Shown here in pieces: positions 1-13,079 of a stretch of DNA of 64,000 bases (the stretch's first letter is position 1; each line of letters opens with the position of its first letter). Under the pieces are notes generated by a model. It did no database searches. It worked only from the letters and a program-made list of their open reading frames with translations, and was not told the DNA's origin. The stretch is taken from positions 5,208,746-5,272,745 of the forward strand of contig PYIU01000001.1 of NCBI GenBank assembly GCA_003415625.1, read 5' to 3'. The stretch comes from Aquanectria penicillioides (taxonomy: Eukaryota; Ascomycota; Sordariomycetes; Hypocreales; Nectriaceae). The translations under genes were made by a program, and so were the position numbers.

Positions 1-2851
1 GGAATGCAACATCAACGGCCTGGATGACACTTGCCAATGCCGCCTCGCCAATCAATAAAACCTCTTCCTGATGGCCTTTCAGAAGGGCAATAAATGGATC
101 CGTATGGAAAGTGAACTTGTACTTCTGCTTCGGAGTTCGATCCGCATGTCGAATCACCGATACCATACCCTTCAACTTCCAAGAGTGCTTTGGGGGAGGT
201 GGCGCCGGCATGCTGTCCTCGGGATGTTCTGAATGGAGAGGTTCCGCGATGGAAGAGGCATGATCACTTGACGGAATTGCGGATGTCGCTCCAGGAATAG
301 AGAGATCCAGTGGAGGGGGAAGATGTGAGACTCCATTTTTCGAAGATAAGTGGTTATCTGGGTGTACGGATGAAGCACCACTCGGGACGCGGCGAAACGA
401 CTCGATGCTTTGGGTGTCGGCCCCGTTCGTGGCCGTAGTAGTTGAAGTTTTTGTCCCATTCGTTGTTGGCATATTGGCCGCCTCCCGGTCTTTGAAGGCG
501 TTTGCGGCCCTCGTAAAGGGATCCGTGTCCGATGGGGCTGGAGAAGGCATTGGCGGGGTGACACCACCACGACGCAGTTTTTCTTTGATAAACATATCCT
601 TCAGTATGGTTGCACTATGGTCGTAGTAGTCATCATTGTCCTTGACGAAACTCCAGCCATTAACATCAATCACGTAGCTCTTACCAGACGCTCGCAAAAG
701 GTCAAACCCGCATACTCGTTGCCCAAACGCGGTTGAAATCTTGGTCGCCATTTCCTTCTCCTCCGCACTTAATGCGGTAACATAACGCAATTCCTTGCCA
801 TGGGTGTTTCTCCTGACAACGCCGTCAACTACAGGGCTCTTTCGAGTTTCTGCATGACAATAATTTGGGCCGACAGTATACGCTTTCACATCTTCAGCGT
901 TGTCGACCTGCATGAAGCTTTCGTAAAGGTAACTGCTGTTGGGCTCTGTGATGGCGCGGGGAACAGTAAGCTCGGGAATAAAATCGGAGCTCTTGTTTCC
1001 GATCTTTCTAAAAAGTTTGCGGGCGCCTCCACCCGTGCTCTTGGGGAAGTAGATGATGATGTTGTGGTCCTCTCCACTGGTAGGCTTCTCAACGAAGGGC
1101 TTTCTCAAAACGGTGCCATCCACGCTCAAAGCGTCTCCATCTTCAATGAGTTCCACACTCCGGGGAGGAAGAAATTTCTCGGGGTCAACCGGCTCCAGAG
1201 CGATTCCAGAAATATCCTTGATGTGCTTGGCCACTTCTGGTGTGAGGATTTGGGGACCACCATCGCGGCTAACCTCCAAGCGCTTCGGGGTACGAACGTG
1301 AATTTTGTCAAGTAAATGGAGGCATAGACGGCGATCCCACAGGATTTGCTGCATAGGAACATCATTAACACAAAACGGCTTTCGGGCCTTGACATAGGCA
1401 ATAGCCTTTTCGAGTGGGAAACCATCCGAGTAAAAAGAGATGAGATAGTCGCTGAGAATTATCAGTGATCGTTTAAGGAAGGACGGCACGTGCCTATTGC
1501 AGATGGCCGATGCATGCCACTATGCTGTTTCGGCTCACCGAGGGGTAAAGGGACTCACCATATGGGCCAATTTTCAACCTCTGAAACATTGCAATTAGTA
1601 GAGCTCTGGCAATGCGGCTGAACTTGAACTCTTGCGAAAACTTACCTTCGTCAAGAATCACTTTGTCGCCAAAGACGACGACATCAAATTCGCGATTGGC
1701 GATAAGCCGGTTCAAGATGGTCCTGCTAGGCTTGCTCCGGGCTTTGACATCAAGCGCACAGACGCCAATGACGCCCCAACGAGCAGGTTTGACTGCGACA
1801 TGTCAGGTTTCTGATACCGGCGGCTGCGGCTGGTTGCTTTGGGGGGGTGGTGAAGCTTACCCTCTTCCCTTTCCCGATGATGAGGGCCCCTCTCACTACT
1901 TGGGCTGTGACTGCTCGTGGCGGTGCTACCGCTGAACCGCCTCTTGGCCCGGCTACGGGATCGGTCGGGCTGGGTGCGCAGATTTGGTGTGCTGTTCTGC
2001 ATGTTGTCGGCACGGTGGGTTCGTCTTCTCAAGTCGAGTGGCTGGGGATCCCGCGGGGCAAGGTGGTGGTGCCCAGTGCCTGTTTGGCTCGAATGTGCGG
2101 TCGATGATGTGGTAACGGTAACGTTGGAGAGTCCAGCTTCCGATTGAGACGGGCCGAGACCCTTGGAAGAGGACATGAAACTGGGTACAGAACGAGGAGG
2201 GGTTCCAAATTCTGAGCCGTGCCCAGATGTTGAAGGGGTAACGACGCCGCGAACTGAAGCCAGAGAATAAAGAGAATTACCCGAAAGTCTCTTTGATTGA
2301 GGATCGATCGAAAGAGATTTGGAGTTGAGAGCGGGATCTGGAGAGACGGTGTAGAAAGAGCTATCGGTGGTGGCGGCAGACAAATGGTTATGCAAATGGT
2401 GGGGATCTTCGCCAAGGGCAAGCTGCGAGTCGGCTAGTGCGAGGTCTTCGCTCCAAGCGTCTGATGTCGTAGACTCGCCGCGGGCATGGGCGAGCCGAGA
2501 TCTGGGGCTCCTTAGTGAGCTAGACGAATGCGGTGGGATGGAGAAGCTGGCACGACGGGCGTGGATGTCCGAGGCGCCAGGCTCAACACAGCGACCTTTC
2601 CTGGTGGCAATGGAATTGGCGAGGGGCGACGAAGACAATGGCGACTGCGACTGTGAAGGACGACGGGAAAGCCTGGACTGGGGCAGCGAGGGAGGAAGGG
2701 ATGAAGGAGGGCGATGAGAAAAATCGGAAGAAACGCTCTCGGAGGGGCTGGACGAGTAGATTGGGTTATCTACAGCGCCGACGGTGCCAACATGATTCAG
2801 GCCCGGTCCGTCCACGGCGTCTATTATGTCCATGGCATCCATGACATCCAT
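1..2851 (-). CDS. VIP1: Vip1/Asp1/PPIP5K-type inositol hexakisphosphate and diphosphoinositol-pentakisphosphate kinase, 5' part (runs off the window)
   Basis: Exons by splice phase: 2851-1861, 1792-1646, 1580-1559 and 1451 to beyond base 1. About 870 residues are visible. Residues 1-330 are Ser/Pro/Arg-rich and look disordered. The ATP-grasp kinase domain then begins with [13 protein letters not shown] and includes [38 protein letters not shown] and [13 protein letters not shown]. Near residue 823 the histidine-phosphatase signature [12 protein letters not shown] starts the second, pyrophosphatase-like domain, which is cut by the window edge. Family members phosphorylate InsP6 and InsP7 to inositol pyrophosphates and affect phosphate signalling and polarized growth. 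The start at 2851 (CACCATGG context) is preferred because an in-frame TAG lies upstream near 2950. That TAG could instead be an acceptor of an earlier exon, so the N-terminus is uncertain. The 22-nt third exon is required to keep frame between VENWPI and CDYLIS. Confidence 0.93.
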
Positions 2852-5538
2852 GGTGGAAGGGTGTGCGGCAGCGCCGTGTGCCGAGGGGGAAGCTAGAAAA
2901 ACAGGAGTTTCGGGCCAATCTGCTCGAGGCAAGATCTTGGAGCCTCGAACCTAGATGACGCTGGTATGAGGCGTGGGCAGTCCGCTCCGATACGTAGTTC
3001 GGTGTCGAAAGCTTCAAAGAATTGGCAATGAACGATCTCTCGGAGCTTAAGCTTGCGTCTGGGAGAGGCAGGAAGTTTATCTGGTCTGGCCGTGACCATT
3101 ATCGGGGCAAAGTTACCTTGTGTCTCAGAAGAAGAGTTGCTTTGACATGTCCGAAGAGCGCTGCATCCGGCGGGTCGGGACAAGGAACGCCAGGTCTTGG
3201 TACGTAGGTCAAGATGCAGTTGTGACTAGTCGGGGGCCTGTGTTACGACGAATTCGTGTCAATGGCCGTTGGAGAGTGGATGCCCGCCACTGCAGGTCAC
3301 CTCATCCAAGAGGGCTGCGATTGCTTTTTTTTTTTCTTCCTTCCTCCCTGTTCGTCTGGGGGGGCCGAATCAGCGGTCTCGATGACGCAACGCTAGAGAT
3401 TGCCACGGCCTGGGGCGAGATGGATGGCGGAAGGCCGAGGGCTAATGGTGCGCTGGGGTGTTGGGCCTAGAAAACCAGTGTGATCCAGTCGTGCGCCCCA
3501 GGAGCAGGACTAGGTCCCCTTTAGCTGCAACCCTACCACAAGGCCGAAAACGAATTCTACTGGGGTTGGTTCTTTTATCAGTCACAATGGAGAAACAATG
3601 CGACTGGCAACTGGGTCCGCTGGCGGGGTCCTCTGCCTCTGGGTCCCTGAAGTTGCCGGGGTGGCGGGGGCGAATCAGCAGGGTCAGCTGCGGACGAAGG
3701 GCCACCAGAAAAAATGGATGCTTGAAGAGGCGTGAGAGAGAGGCTCTTGCGGTCAGAATCAGAGGGACCGAGCCGGGGGAGGGAGAGACACGAGATCCCG
3801 GCCGGTCTCAGAGGGGAGCGAGGAAACGGTGAGGTTACCTTCTCGTTAGTTGAGCGCGATGTTGGACGGATGCCGTGATGAGCCTGGCGGAGGGAGGGAG
3901 AAACACAAGCGCGTAGATTGACATGAATAAACCAAGACAGGGCGACACAGGACCGATGAGACAAGACAATGGCCGCGGATCAAAGAGCAAAGATGTCGAG
4001 ATTTCGGTTCCCATCCATCGTCAACCCATCCGTCTCGGGAGGGTACGGTATTTTTGGCGTCTCGAGGGTGACTCGCATAGGCTCCGTGGTGACGGATGTA
4101 ACGGCGTCGGGACTAGGCCGGCCCAGAATTGGAGGGCGCCATTGGGCCAGCTGTGACCATCCAGGGCGACAGAGCTGGCCACGAGGCCGGGTAGTTTCTT
4201 TCCTTTGGAGCACGGGTCCTGCATCTTGGGAAGCATTGAGGGATTGTCATGGCACTTTACTTTCTCCGAGATACAGGATGAAGCCTGTGGCATGTCGCTC
4301 CGGCGTCTGGGATGGCAGTGTGTGTGGCTCGGGAGCGGATGCAAGCAGTGACGCCCCTACCCTGCCAGCATCAGCGAATAATCATAAACCAACATGCTCG
4401 ACTTGCAACCACCTCCATCAGGGTTGGTCATCTGGCAAACTTGCCTGCCGACCATGTCTCACGGGGAATGCCATGCCTACCAGCACCTTGGAGAAAACAG
4501 AAGATAGCAAGGTCACCGTGAGAAGTCAGATGACTGGGGCAGTAATCCAGTGACAACCCCGAGCCCACCTCTGACTGCGATACGAGATCGCAACGCTCGC
4601 TCATCGGAGGCCCCGATAATGGATCCCAACTACTTTGGAGTCATCGACATCATGTGCATCTTGCAGTCAGTCGCCTGTCCCCTTGCCTCGTTGCGGTTAC
4701 GAGGATCGAGGTCCACAGGGTGTCTTCCCCTGCCGAACGAATCGCTCTAATACCTACTTCCATGTAGCCTAACAAGTCGATCGCAGATCTCCATCCACTC
4801 CACTAAATTTGCCGTGTTCTGTTGAGCTCCGGGCGTTTTTGTCGCTGATCTTATTAGTCCTGCGCACCTCTGGAGGGAGCATGGGGAGGTGGGGTTTGGC
4901 CGGGTCAGTGCGGTAGTGGGTGGTGAGCTAACTACATGTCCAGAAAGGTTCGTTCTTAGCAGGACTGGTACACATAGGTGGGTTTCCTAAGCTGTGGGTT
5001 TTTTTCTCCCAGCCCAGCAGACAATGTGGTTGGTCGCAGCGCAGAACAACACCCAGCCAACCAAAGCGCAGAAGCCCGTGGTGCATTTCCTCACTCCTAG
5101 CACACTGATGGCGTCAGGTCGGTACCCTACAGGTTGGCGGTGGAATGCTCGTTAGGTACCTACGCGGGTGATGGGGGTATACGGACAGGCTGTTGGGCAA
5201 AATAATAGGTCCAGAACCATTTTGGGCCGTGCAAAACATGTGCGTGGCGCTAGAAGGCTTCTTGAATTATTTTGTCTGCACACACAGTGACCTAGAACCT
5301 ACCCGCCCGCGTAGGTACCTGCCAAGGTACCATACCGTAGGTGCTAATTCCTGTGCAGCTAGTGAGCCACAGCAGTCGGCGGAAAGTGGGTGGAGCGGCA
5401 GAAAAAGCGCCCGCCTGCGACACCGCCAAAAATTTTTGGAGATGGTCGCGGCCACAGAATCGACGAGCCTCATATGACATAGCCAACCGGCGGCTCGACT
5501 CCATCTCTCTCCTTCAGTCGCGTCGCTCCAAGGCTACG
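2852..5538. other. Intergenic region, shared upstream DNA of VIP1 (-) and UTP21 (+)
   Basis: This 2.7 kb holds no gene I can support. Several ORFs of 60-194 codons occur on both strands (longest 3969-4553, +) but show no recognizable domain and no intron-linked continuation. It should contain the 5' leader of VIP1 and the promoters of two divergent genes. The stretch 3325-3352 is strongly pyrimidine-rich on the + strand. Confidence 0.6.
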
Positions 5539-8500
5539 ATGCCTCACTCTGATTTCGACCGTCCGCTGGTCAAGCGCCAAAAGACGGCCGCTCCAACGAA
5601 CCCTGCAAAGTCCGCTTCCAATTCATCGAGGATCTTTGCCCCCTTCCGAGTATGCTTGCTTGCTTCCCGCAACCCCCACCCATTGTGACGTCTTGCCGCG
5701 ATGCTGACACTCGCATCTCATAGACTGTTGGTCTGGTATCCCCAACCAATGTTCCCTTTACCTCCATCCCTCTCGGAAAGACCACCTTTCAGATCTCCAC
5801 CTCTGTTGGTCGATCCATCCAGACCTATGATCTTCGCCGCGGTCTGAACCTCGTCTTCATCACCCGACCACAGACCCCGGCCAACATCACTGCAACGCTT
5901 GCCTGGAAGGAAAAGATTTTTGCAGCATGGGGTGGGTCAAAGAAGGGCGAATCTCGGGGCATTTGGGTCTATCAGAGAGGCAAGAAAGTCGACGAGCTCC
6001 AATTGCCATCCGACCTAGATGAGCCTGTTAGGCAGATCCTAGTTTTGGGAACGTGGACAGTCGCCTGCGCTGTAACCAGGCTTGAGGTCTTCAAAACTGC
6101 TACTCTTGAGCACTATACCACTATCCACACCATGGCCGCGAGTAAGGGCGGCAACGAAATCACCGGTGGTGTCGTTTCCATGCCCACCTTCTTGAATAAG
6201 GTCTTTGTGGGCCGAAAGGACGGTTGGGTTGAGATCTGGAATATCAGCACCGGAAAGCTCATCTACACCATCCTCCCCCCTTCTCCAGATTGTGGTGCCG
6301 TCACTTGTCTCGAACCGAGTCCCGCCCTGTCACTCCTCGCCATCGCGTACTCTGAAGGTTCGCTGGTCATCACCAACGTTCTAACCGATAAACGAGTTCT
6401 GCAGGTTGAGGCCGGCAGCTCGAATGCTCCTGTGAACTCCATTTCTTTCAGAACTGACGGCATGGGCGCTGGCAATGATGGTCGAAAGGACGGTGTCATG
6501 GCTACGGCAACTGCTGCCACTGGCGATGTTACTTTTTGGGATCTCAATGGTGGTGGCCGGGTGATGGGTGTTCTACGAAGTGCTCACAACCCTCCTTCTC
6601 GCAGTGACCCGGCTGTTCGTGGCGGCATCAGCAAAGTCGAGTTTCTCCCTGGTCAGCCTGTGATCCTAACCAGTGGTCTGGACAACTCGCTCAAGTCCTG
6701 GATCTTTGATGAAACCCCTTTCTCTCCCGTCCCCCGAATCTTGCATTCGCGAAGCGGCCATGCTGGCCCCGTCAGTTGTCTTCAGTTTCTGCCCTCTGAC
6801 TTTGATGGCGCCGATGCTGGTAACAAGTGGTTGATCAGTGGCGGTCAAGACAGAAGTCTTTGGGGCTGGAGCTTGCGTCGCGATGGCCAAAGCTCGGAAC
6901 TAAGCCAAGGAAATATCCGTAAAAAGGCAAAGAAGGTGGGAATCCTGGCAACAAGTGCATTGGCTCATGGGCCGACAACAACTTTGGAGGATCTCAAGGC
7001 TCCTGAAATTACCTGCATTGCCTCCTCTCTCAACCGCGACGGGGGCATCGGTGCAATGCCAGGTAACCAACCGATATGGCAAAAGTCTCAGAACAAGAAG
7101 AAGTTCCAGGATGCTGAGGTCAGTGGTATGACAGGCTGGGAAAGCGTTGTGACAGCTCATAAAGGTGATGCCTATGCGAGAACCTGGTTCTGGGGCCGCA
7201 AGAGAGCAGGTAGATGGGCATTCCCCACAGGAGACGGCTCCAATGTCTCTACAGTCGCCATTAGCCCGTGTGGCACCTTCGCCGTTGTCGGTTCCGAATT
7301 GGGTGGCATCGACATGTACAACCTGCAGTCTGGTACTCACCGCCAGCGTTTCCCATCGAAACTCACGCCCGCCCAAGCACGACAGCTGAAGATGCAGCAA
7401 CTGCGGCAAGCCGATGATGTTGTGCAGCTACAAGCAGAGACTGGTGGCAAGTTTGCTGCCGGCACTGGCAAGCATACCAAGCCCATTACCGGTCTCGTTG
7501 TCGACTCGATGAATAAGACAATTGTTTCTTGCTCTCTTGATGGAAAGATCAAGTTCTGGGATTTCCTTACAGGTAACCTCATAGAGCAGATTGACTGGGC
7601 CCCTATGACATTCCCAACGGGATGCCGATACCACCCTGCGAATAATCTGATTGCCTTCTCTTGCGATGATCTGTCGATTCGGGTGGTTGATATGGAGACA
7701 AAGAGAACCATTCGAGAGTTTTGGGGCCCACAGGACACGATTAATGACTTTTGCTTCTCCAACGATGGTCGATGGATTATCGCCGCTTCCAAGGACTCTC
7801 TTATCCGCGTTTGGGATCTTCCGACAAGCCACTTGATCGATGCCATTCGACTAGAGAAGCCATGCAAAGCCTTGGCAATGTCGGTTACCGGAGAGTACTT
7901 GGCCGCATCCATTCAGGACGAACTGGGAGTTACTCTCTGGACCAACAAGTCCCTGTTTAAGCATGTCCCGACTCGCCAGATCTCGGAGAAGGAAATTGGA
8001 CATGTCGCTGCCCCCACCGTTTCTGGAGAAGGGAACCAGGGTATGCTGGAGGGCGCTTTCGAAGATGACCAGGAAGAGGAAGAAGATAGCGTTGTGGCAC
8101 CTACCATTGAGCAGCTTAGTGCAGAGCTGACCACGTTGAGTCTGGTCCCCAAGAGCCGCTGGCAGACACTGCTGCATCTGGATCTCATCAAAGAGCGCAA
8201 CAAGCCCAAAGAAGCCCCCAAAGCCCCCGAGAAGGCACCATTCTTCTTGCCCTCAACCAAGGGTGACAGTGCACTAACTCAGCAGCCCCAGCCCGGGACA
8301 GAGGAGGAGAGCAAGTCGCGAATCACAAGGGTTGAGAAGGCTCGCTTCGAAGACGTACTGAGCACTAAGCTTCATTCTGGAGCTTCTACTGGTGATTGTA
8401 AGTCTCTTTTGCATGCCATTCACTGTTTTGTGTGTTGTTGTGGAATCTAACCAGCTGACTCCCTTGCAGACAGCGAGTTCATTGAACATCTCAAGTCACT

Positions 8501-8810
8501 CTCCCCCTCGAGTGCGGATCTTGAGCTGCGCTCCCTATCCATTGGCACCGGCGACGAGGACTCCAATGAGTTGCTGCACTTCATTCGTGCACTGTCAACT
8601 CGTCTTCAGGCTCGCCGCGATTATGAGCTGACCCAAGCTTGGATGACTGTTTTCCTCCGCTTGCACTTCGATCTCGTCATGGAGAACGAGGCGCTCCTGG
8701 GAGCTCTCGGCGACTGGAAGGCGCATCAGGAGAAGGAGTGCACTCGACTGGACGGATTGGTTGGATACTGCAGCGGTGTTGTTGGCTTCTTGAGGAGTCC
8801 CCGGACATAG
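5539..8810 (+). CDS. UTP21: U3 snoRNP / small-subunit processome WD40 protein Utp21 (WDR36)
   Basis: Exons 5539-5649, 5724-8397 and 8470-8810 give 1041 residues, slightly longer than yeast Utp21 (about 940). The N-terminus reads MPHSDFDRPLVKRQK, then SRIFAPFR joined to TVGLVSPTNVPFTSIPLGK, a typical Utp21 opening. Repeated WD40 blades with GH/WD dipeptides follow, for example IVSCSLDGKIKFWDFLTG and WIIAASKDSLIRVWDLPT, consistent with two tandem propellers. An acidic linker (DDQEEEEDSVV) precedes the C-terminal Utp21 domain (FIEHLKSL, LHFIRALSTRLQARRDYELTQ). Known role of the family: nucleolar 90S pre-ribosome component needed for 18S rRNA maturation. Both introns splice in consistent phase (0 and 1). 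It is convergent with the TVP15-like gene. Confidence 0.95.
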
Positions 8811-9225
8811 GAGCGTTGAATTCTAAAAATTCCCAGAGCCTTTTGCGGCCTTTGTTCATTGTTGCCAACATTACTTTGTTTTTAAAACTCAAAAGATGAA
8901 AAAGTGTGATGAAAGGTACAAATTTGAGAAGTACATCTATTTCCATTGAAAAAAAAAATACTATCCCATGATCCCATTCGCCGAAGTCATACCCGTCGGC
9001 TTCTACTCGTTTAACTCCGACCTCGACCTGTATAAGTACAGACCCTTACATGGTCTTCTCTTACCGAAACGCTACCATGGGTGGATCCCCAGGATCTCCC
9101 CGTGTGGTTTCCATATATATCCGTATTGACGATATCAAATTGCCTCTTAAGGGGTAGTGCGCGCCAGAGCATCATTCTGTCACTAAAAGAAGCCCGTTGA
9201 CAAGGAGGTTGGCAAAAGCAGGCCA
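8811..9225. other. Convergent intergenic spacer (3' ends of UTP21 and TVP15-like)
   Basis: This 415-nt spacer carries the 3' UTRs of two convergent genes. It contains an A-run at 8950-8959. No ORF or RNA gene is supported. Confidence 0.5.
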
Positions 9226-9942
9226 TTAGACCTGCTCGGCGCCCCAACCGGCATCGTCGGCCTCGCGCATGTTGCTGGGGGGCTCGATGGAGGGAACGAA
9301 CTCGAGAGCGACATAGCCAATACCGATAATGCCGACAACAGCACCAGCCAGCTTGCTGAGAACCATTTCGCCGAGGAGGAGACTGCCGATGAAGATGTAG
9401 ACTAACATGCATAAGTATTTTGTCATCGCGATTGTGTTTGCAAGTGCGACTTACAGACACCACGGCCAAGGAAGGAGAACAAGAAGGAGGCATATCGAGA
9501 GATCTGGGGAGGGATCTGAAACTCTATGACAATGTGTTAGACAGGGAGCGACGACATGTTTAGGGGGGGGCGGTCATACCGAGCAGAGCGAGGGAGAGGC
9601 CAAAGACGATCATGTAGGAACCAAGGATGATCGATTGGCTGTGCGCAAGTTATTGATATTAGTACACTTCGATATCGGCTGAGCGCGCTCGACGATGCGA
9701 ACGAGGGGGTTCGGCACCAGTGTTGCCTAGATAGAGAGCACCGTGGTTCCGGGGGCAACGTACAAACCGAAGCTGAGGATGTGGGCAATACCACCAAGAG
9801 TGGTGATGGCGCCGACGACCAAGTTCACAATACGGCTATAGGATAAATCGATGGTTAGTTGCGATGACGTCCAAGCGGGGGAAGGCTGAAGGCCATGCGG
9901 CGCACTACCCAACTCAACTCACAAGATGTCAGAGAGCTCCAT
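9226..9942 (-). CDS. TVP15: Golgi membrane protein Tvp15-like (COPI-associated protein family)
   Basis: Five exons: 9942-9923, 9835-9764, 9638-9580, 9523-9455 and 9401-9226. They keep phase throughout and give 131 residues (yeast Tvp15 is 143). The first exon encodes only MELSDI plus two bases. Four hydrophobic segments are visible at about residues 8-30, 32-50, 58-82 and 88-107. They include RIVNLVVGAITTLGGI, SIILGSYMIVFGLSLALLEF, FYIFIGSLLLGEMVL and AVVGIIGIGYVALEF, the arrangement of the COPI-associated (Tvp15) family. The C-terminus is short and polar. Family members sit in late-Golgi vesicle membranes; their molecular role is poorly defined. It shares a 489-nt divergent promoter with MEF2. 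Confidence 0.85.
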
Positions 9943-10431
9943 GGCTGCGATTGCGGTTGGCGATTCGGGGTTCGGGTGAAGGGTGAAGAAGGGGGCGGGC
10001 GCGAGGTTGAGGAGCGGGCTTGGGAGCTTTTGTTGCGCGATTCCAGGCAGCTGCTTAACGGGCCAGAGTCAGATGAGAACGATGCGTAATGCGTGGCCAC
10101 GAGACGTCGATGCAAAGTCGAGAAGGAGGGCGTTATGTAGGTAGCTCGCTGTAAGCTTGCTTTAGGGACATGCGCTAGGTGGCGTCTCCCAGCCACACAG
10201 GGGCTCCCGCCGCCAGTCACCGCTTGCCCGATACGGTATGGCCCATTTTTCGCCGCCTTCATGCGCATCGACAATGGGCCCCGGTTTTGGCCCGGGCGTC
10301 TGCGAATGACATCGTGGGCGAAAAAGCGACAAGCCGTGAGACCATCGCGCCCGATTCCTCTTGAGTTTGCGTCAGTGCAAAGCTGATAATTGACTCGCCG
10401 GTCCTAGTTCCGGCTCAAGCTCAGGTTGGCA
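9943..10431. promoter_or_regulatory. Short divergent promoter region between TVP15-like and MEF2
   Basis: Only 489 nt separate the two start codons of these divergently transcribed genes, so both promoters and both leaders must lie here. I see no clear TATA box and no ORF with family similarity. Confidence 0.5.
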
Positions 10432-13079
10432 ATGCTTATTCTGTCGCTCCTGCGTCGAGGGCCGCCAGCACCAGGCTCGGCCCGCTGCCTGGTGCACCAA
10501 TTGCCGAGCTTGGGATTGGCTGTCCATTCTCGACGGACGATGCACAGCCATGCCGAAGCTCAGCTTCAGAATATTCGCAATATTGGTATCATCGCCCATG
10601 TCGACGCAGTGAGTTCTGCTCTCTCTAGTCCAATTAAATGAGACCACTATACTCAAGTACTTAATCAGGGCAAGACTACAACAACGGAGCGTATGCTATA
10701 CTATAGTGGCGTAACACAACGTGTGGGAGGTACGTCCACATCAGACTTTGTCTCCTTGACAATTCAATGCATGCCTGGTTTTTTTTGGGGCTGCCTTCTT
10801 GTCTTGCTGCTTCCAAAAAAAAAATTTCAAAGAACCCCTAGCTAATTGTTGTAGATGTCGATGCTGGAAATACGGTGACCGATTTCCTTGATCTTGAACG
10901 GGAGCGAGGCATCACCATTCAGTCTGCTGCCATCACATTTAACTGGCCACTCGCCCAAAACCTCCCACCGGGGGCCCAAGCAAAAACAATCAATCTGATT
11001 GACACCCCGGGCCATCAAGATTTCCGTTTCGAGGTCGATCGCTGCTTGCCCATTTTGGATGGCGCCGTCTGCATCATTGACTCGGTAAAAGGTGTCGAAG
11101 CCCATACAGAAAGAGTATGGGCCTCGGCTCACGAATTCAAGGTACCCCGCATCGTGTATTGTAACAAACTTGATCGTGAAGGTGCTTCCTTTAAGAAGGC
11201 TGTTCTAGAGATTGGTACTAGACTCAAGGGATGGCCCCTAGTGTGCCAGATTCCTTGGTGGGAGAAAGAGGACTTTGTCGGTGTCATCGACGTGATTAAC
11301 CGAGTAGGTTACCGGTGGAAGTCAGAGCGTGAAAAGACGCGCTATGACTTTCCAGAGCTCCAGAAGAAACTCGAAAGCTCCAATAGCAGCCTTCTGGCTG
11401 AGATCGAACAGGCGCGCCAGGCACTGGTTGAGTGCCTGGCAGATTTCGATGAGGCCATCATGGACGAGTTCCTTGAAGAGAACCAAAATATTGATGGTGC
11501 TCTCATCAACCAAGCAGTTCGAAGAGCCATCCAGAATGGTGACGGCCGAGTCATTCCCGTTTTCGCAGGATCGAGCTTTCGTCACATTGGCGTCGAACCT
11601 TTAATGGATGCCATCACAGATTACCTACCAAATCCGCAGGAGCGTCCGTCAGTTGAAGTGAGAACTGGTTCAACGAAGCACCATTTAGATGATGTACTAG
11701 CCGGAAAGAAGCCAGGGAGGGCTCAAATCGCATCTATTGCATCGGTGTTCAAGGTCTTCAACCACCCCAAGGAAGGTGTCATTAGTTTCGTCCGTGTCTA
11801 CCATGGCACAATGACCAGGAATGCTTCTAGTTTTAACACTAACATTCTCGTTAATGAAAGACCCATGGGTATTCTTCAAATTTCCGCGTCAAAAACGCAG
11901 GATATTCCGGAACTGTCTGTGGGTCAGATTGGAGCCCTCAGAGGCCTCAAGAAGGCCCGAACTGGTGATACTCTCATCACAACAGTAGGAGGAAAACCTG
12001 TTCCAGAAGCATTCAGGCATGTTCAGATTCGGCCTCCTGAGATTCCCCCGCCAGTTGCCTTTCTCCAAGTTGAACCGTACGGAAATGTTGCTGCCCAGCA
12101 GCTACAATTCGCTCTTGAGAATACCACCCGTGAGGACCCAAGTCTTCGATGGAGCAGGAATCCCAAGACCGAGCAATTCACTATCCAGGGAATGGGCAAG
12201 CTCCACCTGGACGTATCGCTGTACAGTATGAAGCAAAAGTACAAGATCGACGCCGACTTTGGCCCGATTGAAGTTGATTATAAGGAGTGCGTCGCTATAC
12301 CTACTCGGCCACAGCACACGGTGTTCGATCGCCCAATTGCCAGCAAATCCGGAAAAGCGTCTTGCACTGTTACTTTGGAGCCGATTGAAGAACACCACCG
12401 AGAGGCTCTGTTAGAATCCGGCATCGAGAGAGACGGCAACATCTACAGTGTCAATGTTCCCTTGCCAGACGATGCTAACTCGCTCTCATTTGACGTTGAA
12501 GAGGCTCAACAGCAACTTCTCAATGGAGCGATCGCAGGTCTAGCCCGAGGCCCTCGGCGAGCTGCACCGATCCACGGGTGCCACGTCACCATAACGTTGG
12601 ACACTACACCCGGTGCTTTTGAAACTCCTACCGGGGGGCACTTCAGCAGCGCTGCTAGGACCGGAGTACAGGCAGCCCTTCGGGAGGCCTTTGAGAAGGA
12701 ACAGATTAACATCCTCGAGCCCATCATGCTCGCCCACATCACCTGCCCAGAAGCTGCAGCTGGAACCGTCCAACATGATGTGACAGCCGGAGCTGGCGGG
12801 CATATTCTGGAAGTCAACGACCGGTCAGCTGAGTCAACGGGTGATGACCATATCGACGTATCCAAGATCTACACTCCTCCAGATCCGTATGACTCTGTCA
12901 CGTCGCTGCGCGGCAAGAAGTCGACGACACGAATGGTAGAAATCGTGGCCAAAGTCCCATATAAGGAAATGCTAGACTACGACAACCACCTACGAAGCAA
13001 GACAGCAGGCCGGCACTCGATGACGATGTCATTTGACTCATTTGCCAAGGTTGTCGGCCATCGGGAGAAGGCCCTCTGA
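10432..13079 (+). CDS. MEF2: Mitochondrial ribosome-releasing factor 2 / elongation factor G2
   Basis: Exons 10432-10608, 10669-10729 and 10855-13079 give 820 residues. An Arg-containing presequence of roughly 40 residues suggests mitochondrial import. GTPase motifs follow in order: AHVDAGKTTTTER (P-loop, split by intron 1 between Ala and Gly), RGITIQSAAITF (switch I), DTPGHQDF (G3) and NKLDREG (G4). EF-G domains II-V follow, ending in PYKEMLDYDNHLRSKTAGRH and SFAKVVGHREKAL. The RST/TAG-type motif TAGRHSMTMSFDSFAKV is typical of the mitochondrial EF-G2 branch. Members of this branch work with mitochondrial RRF to split ribosomes after termination rather than in translocation. The branch assignment rests on overall sequence flavour (many inserts relative to EF-G1) and should be confirmed by phylogeny. 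Confidence 0.92.

Noticed and set aside
3969..4553. 194-codon ORF in the VIP1-UTP21 spacer
   Set aside because: Random composition (Trp/Cys/Arg-rich), no motif and no family resemblance.
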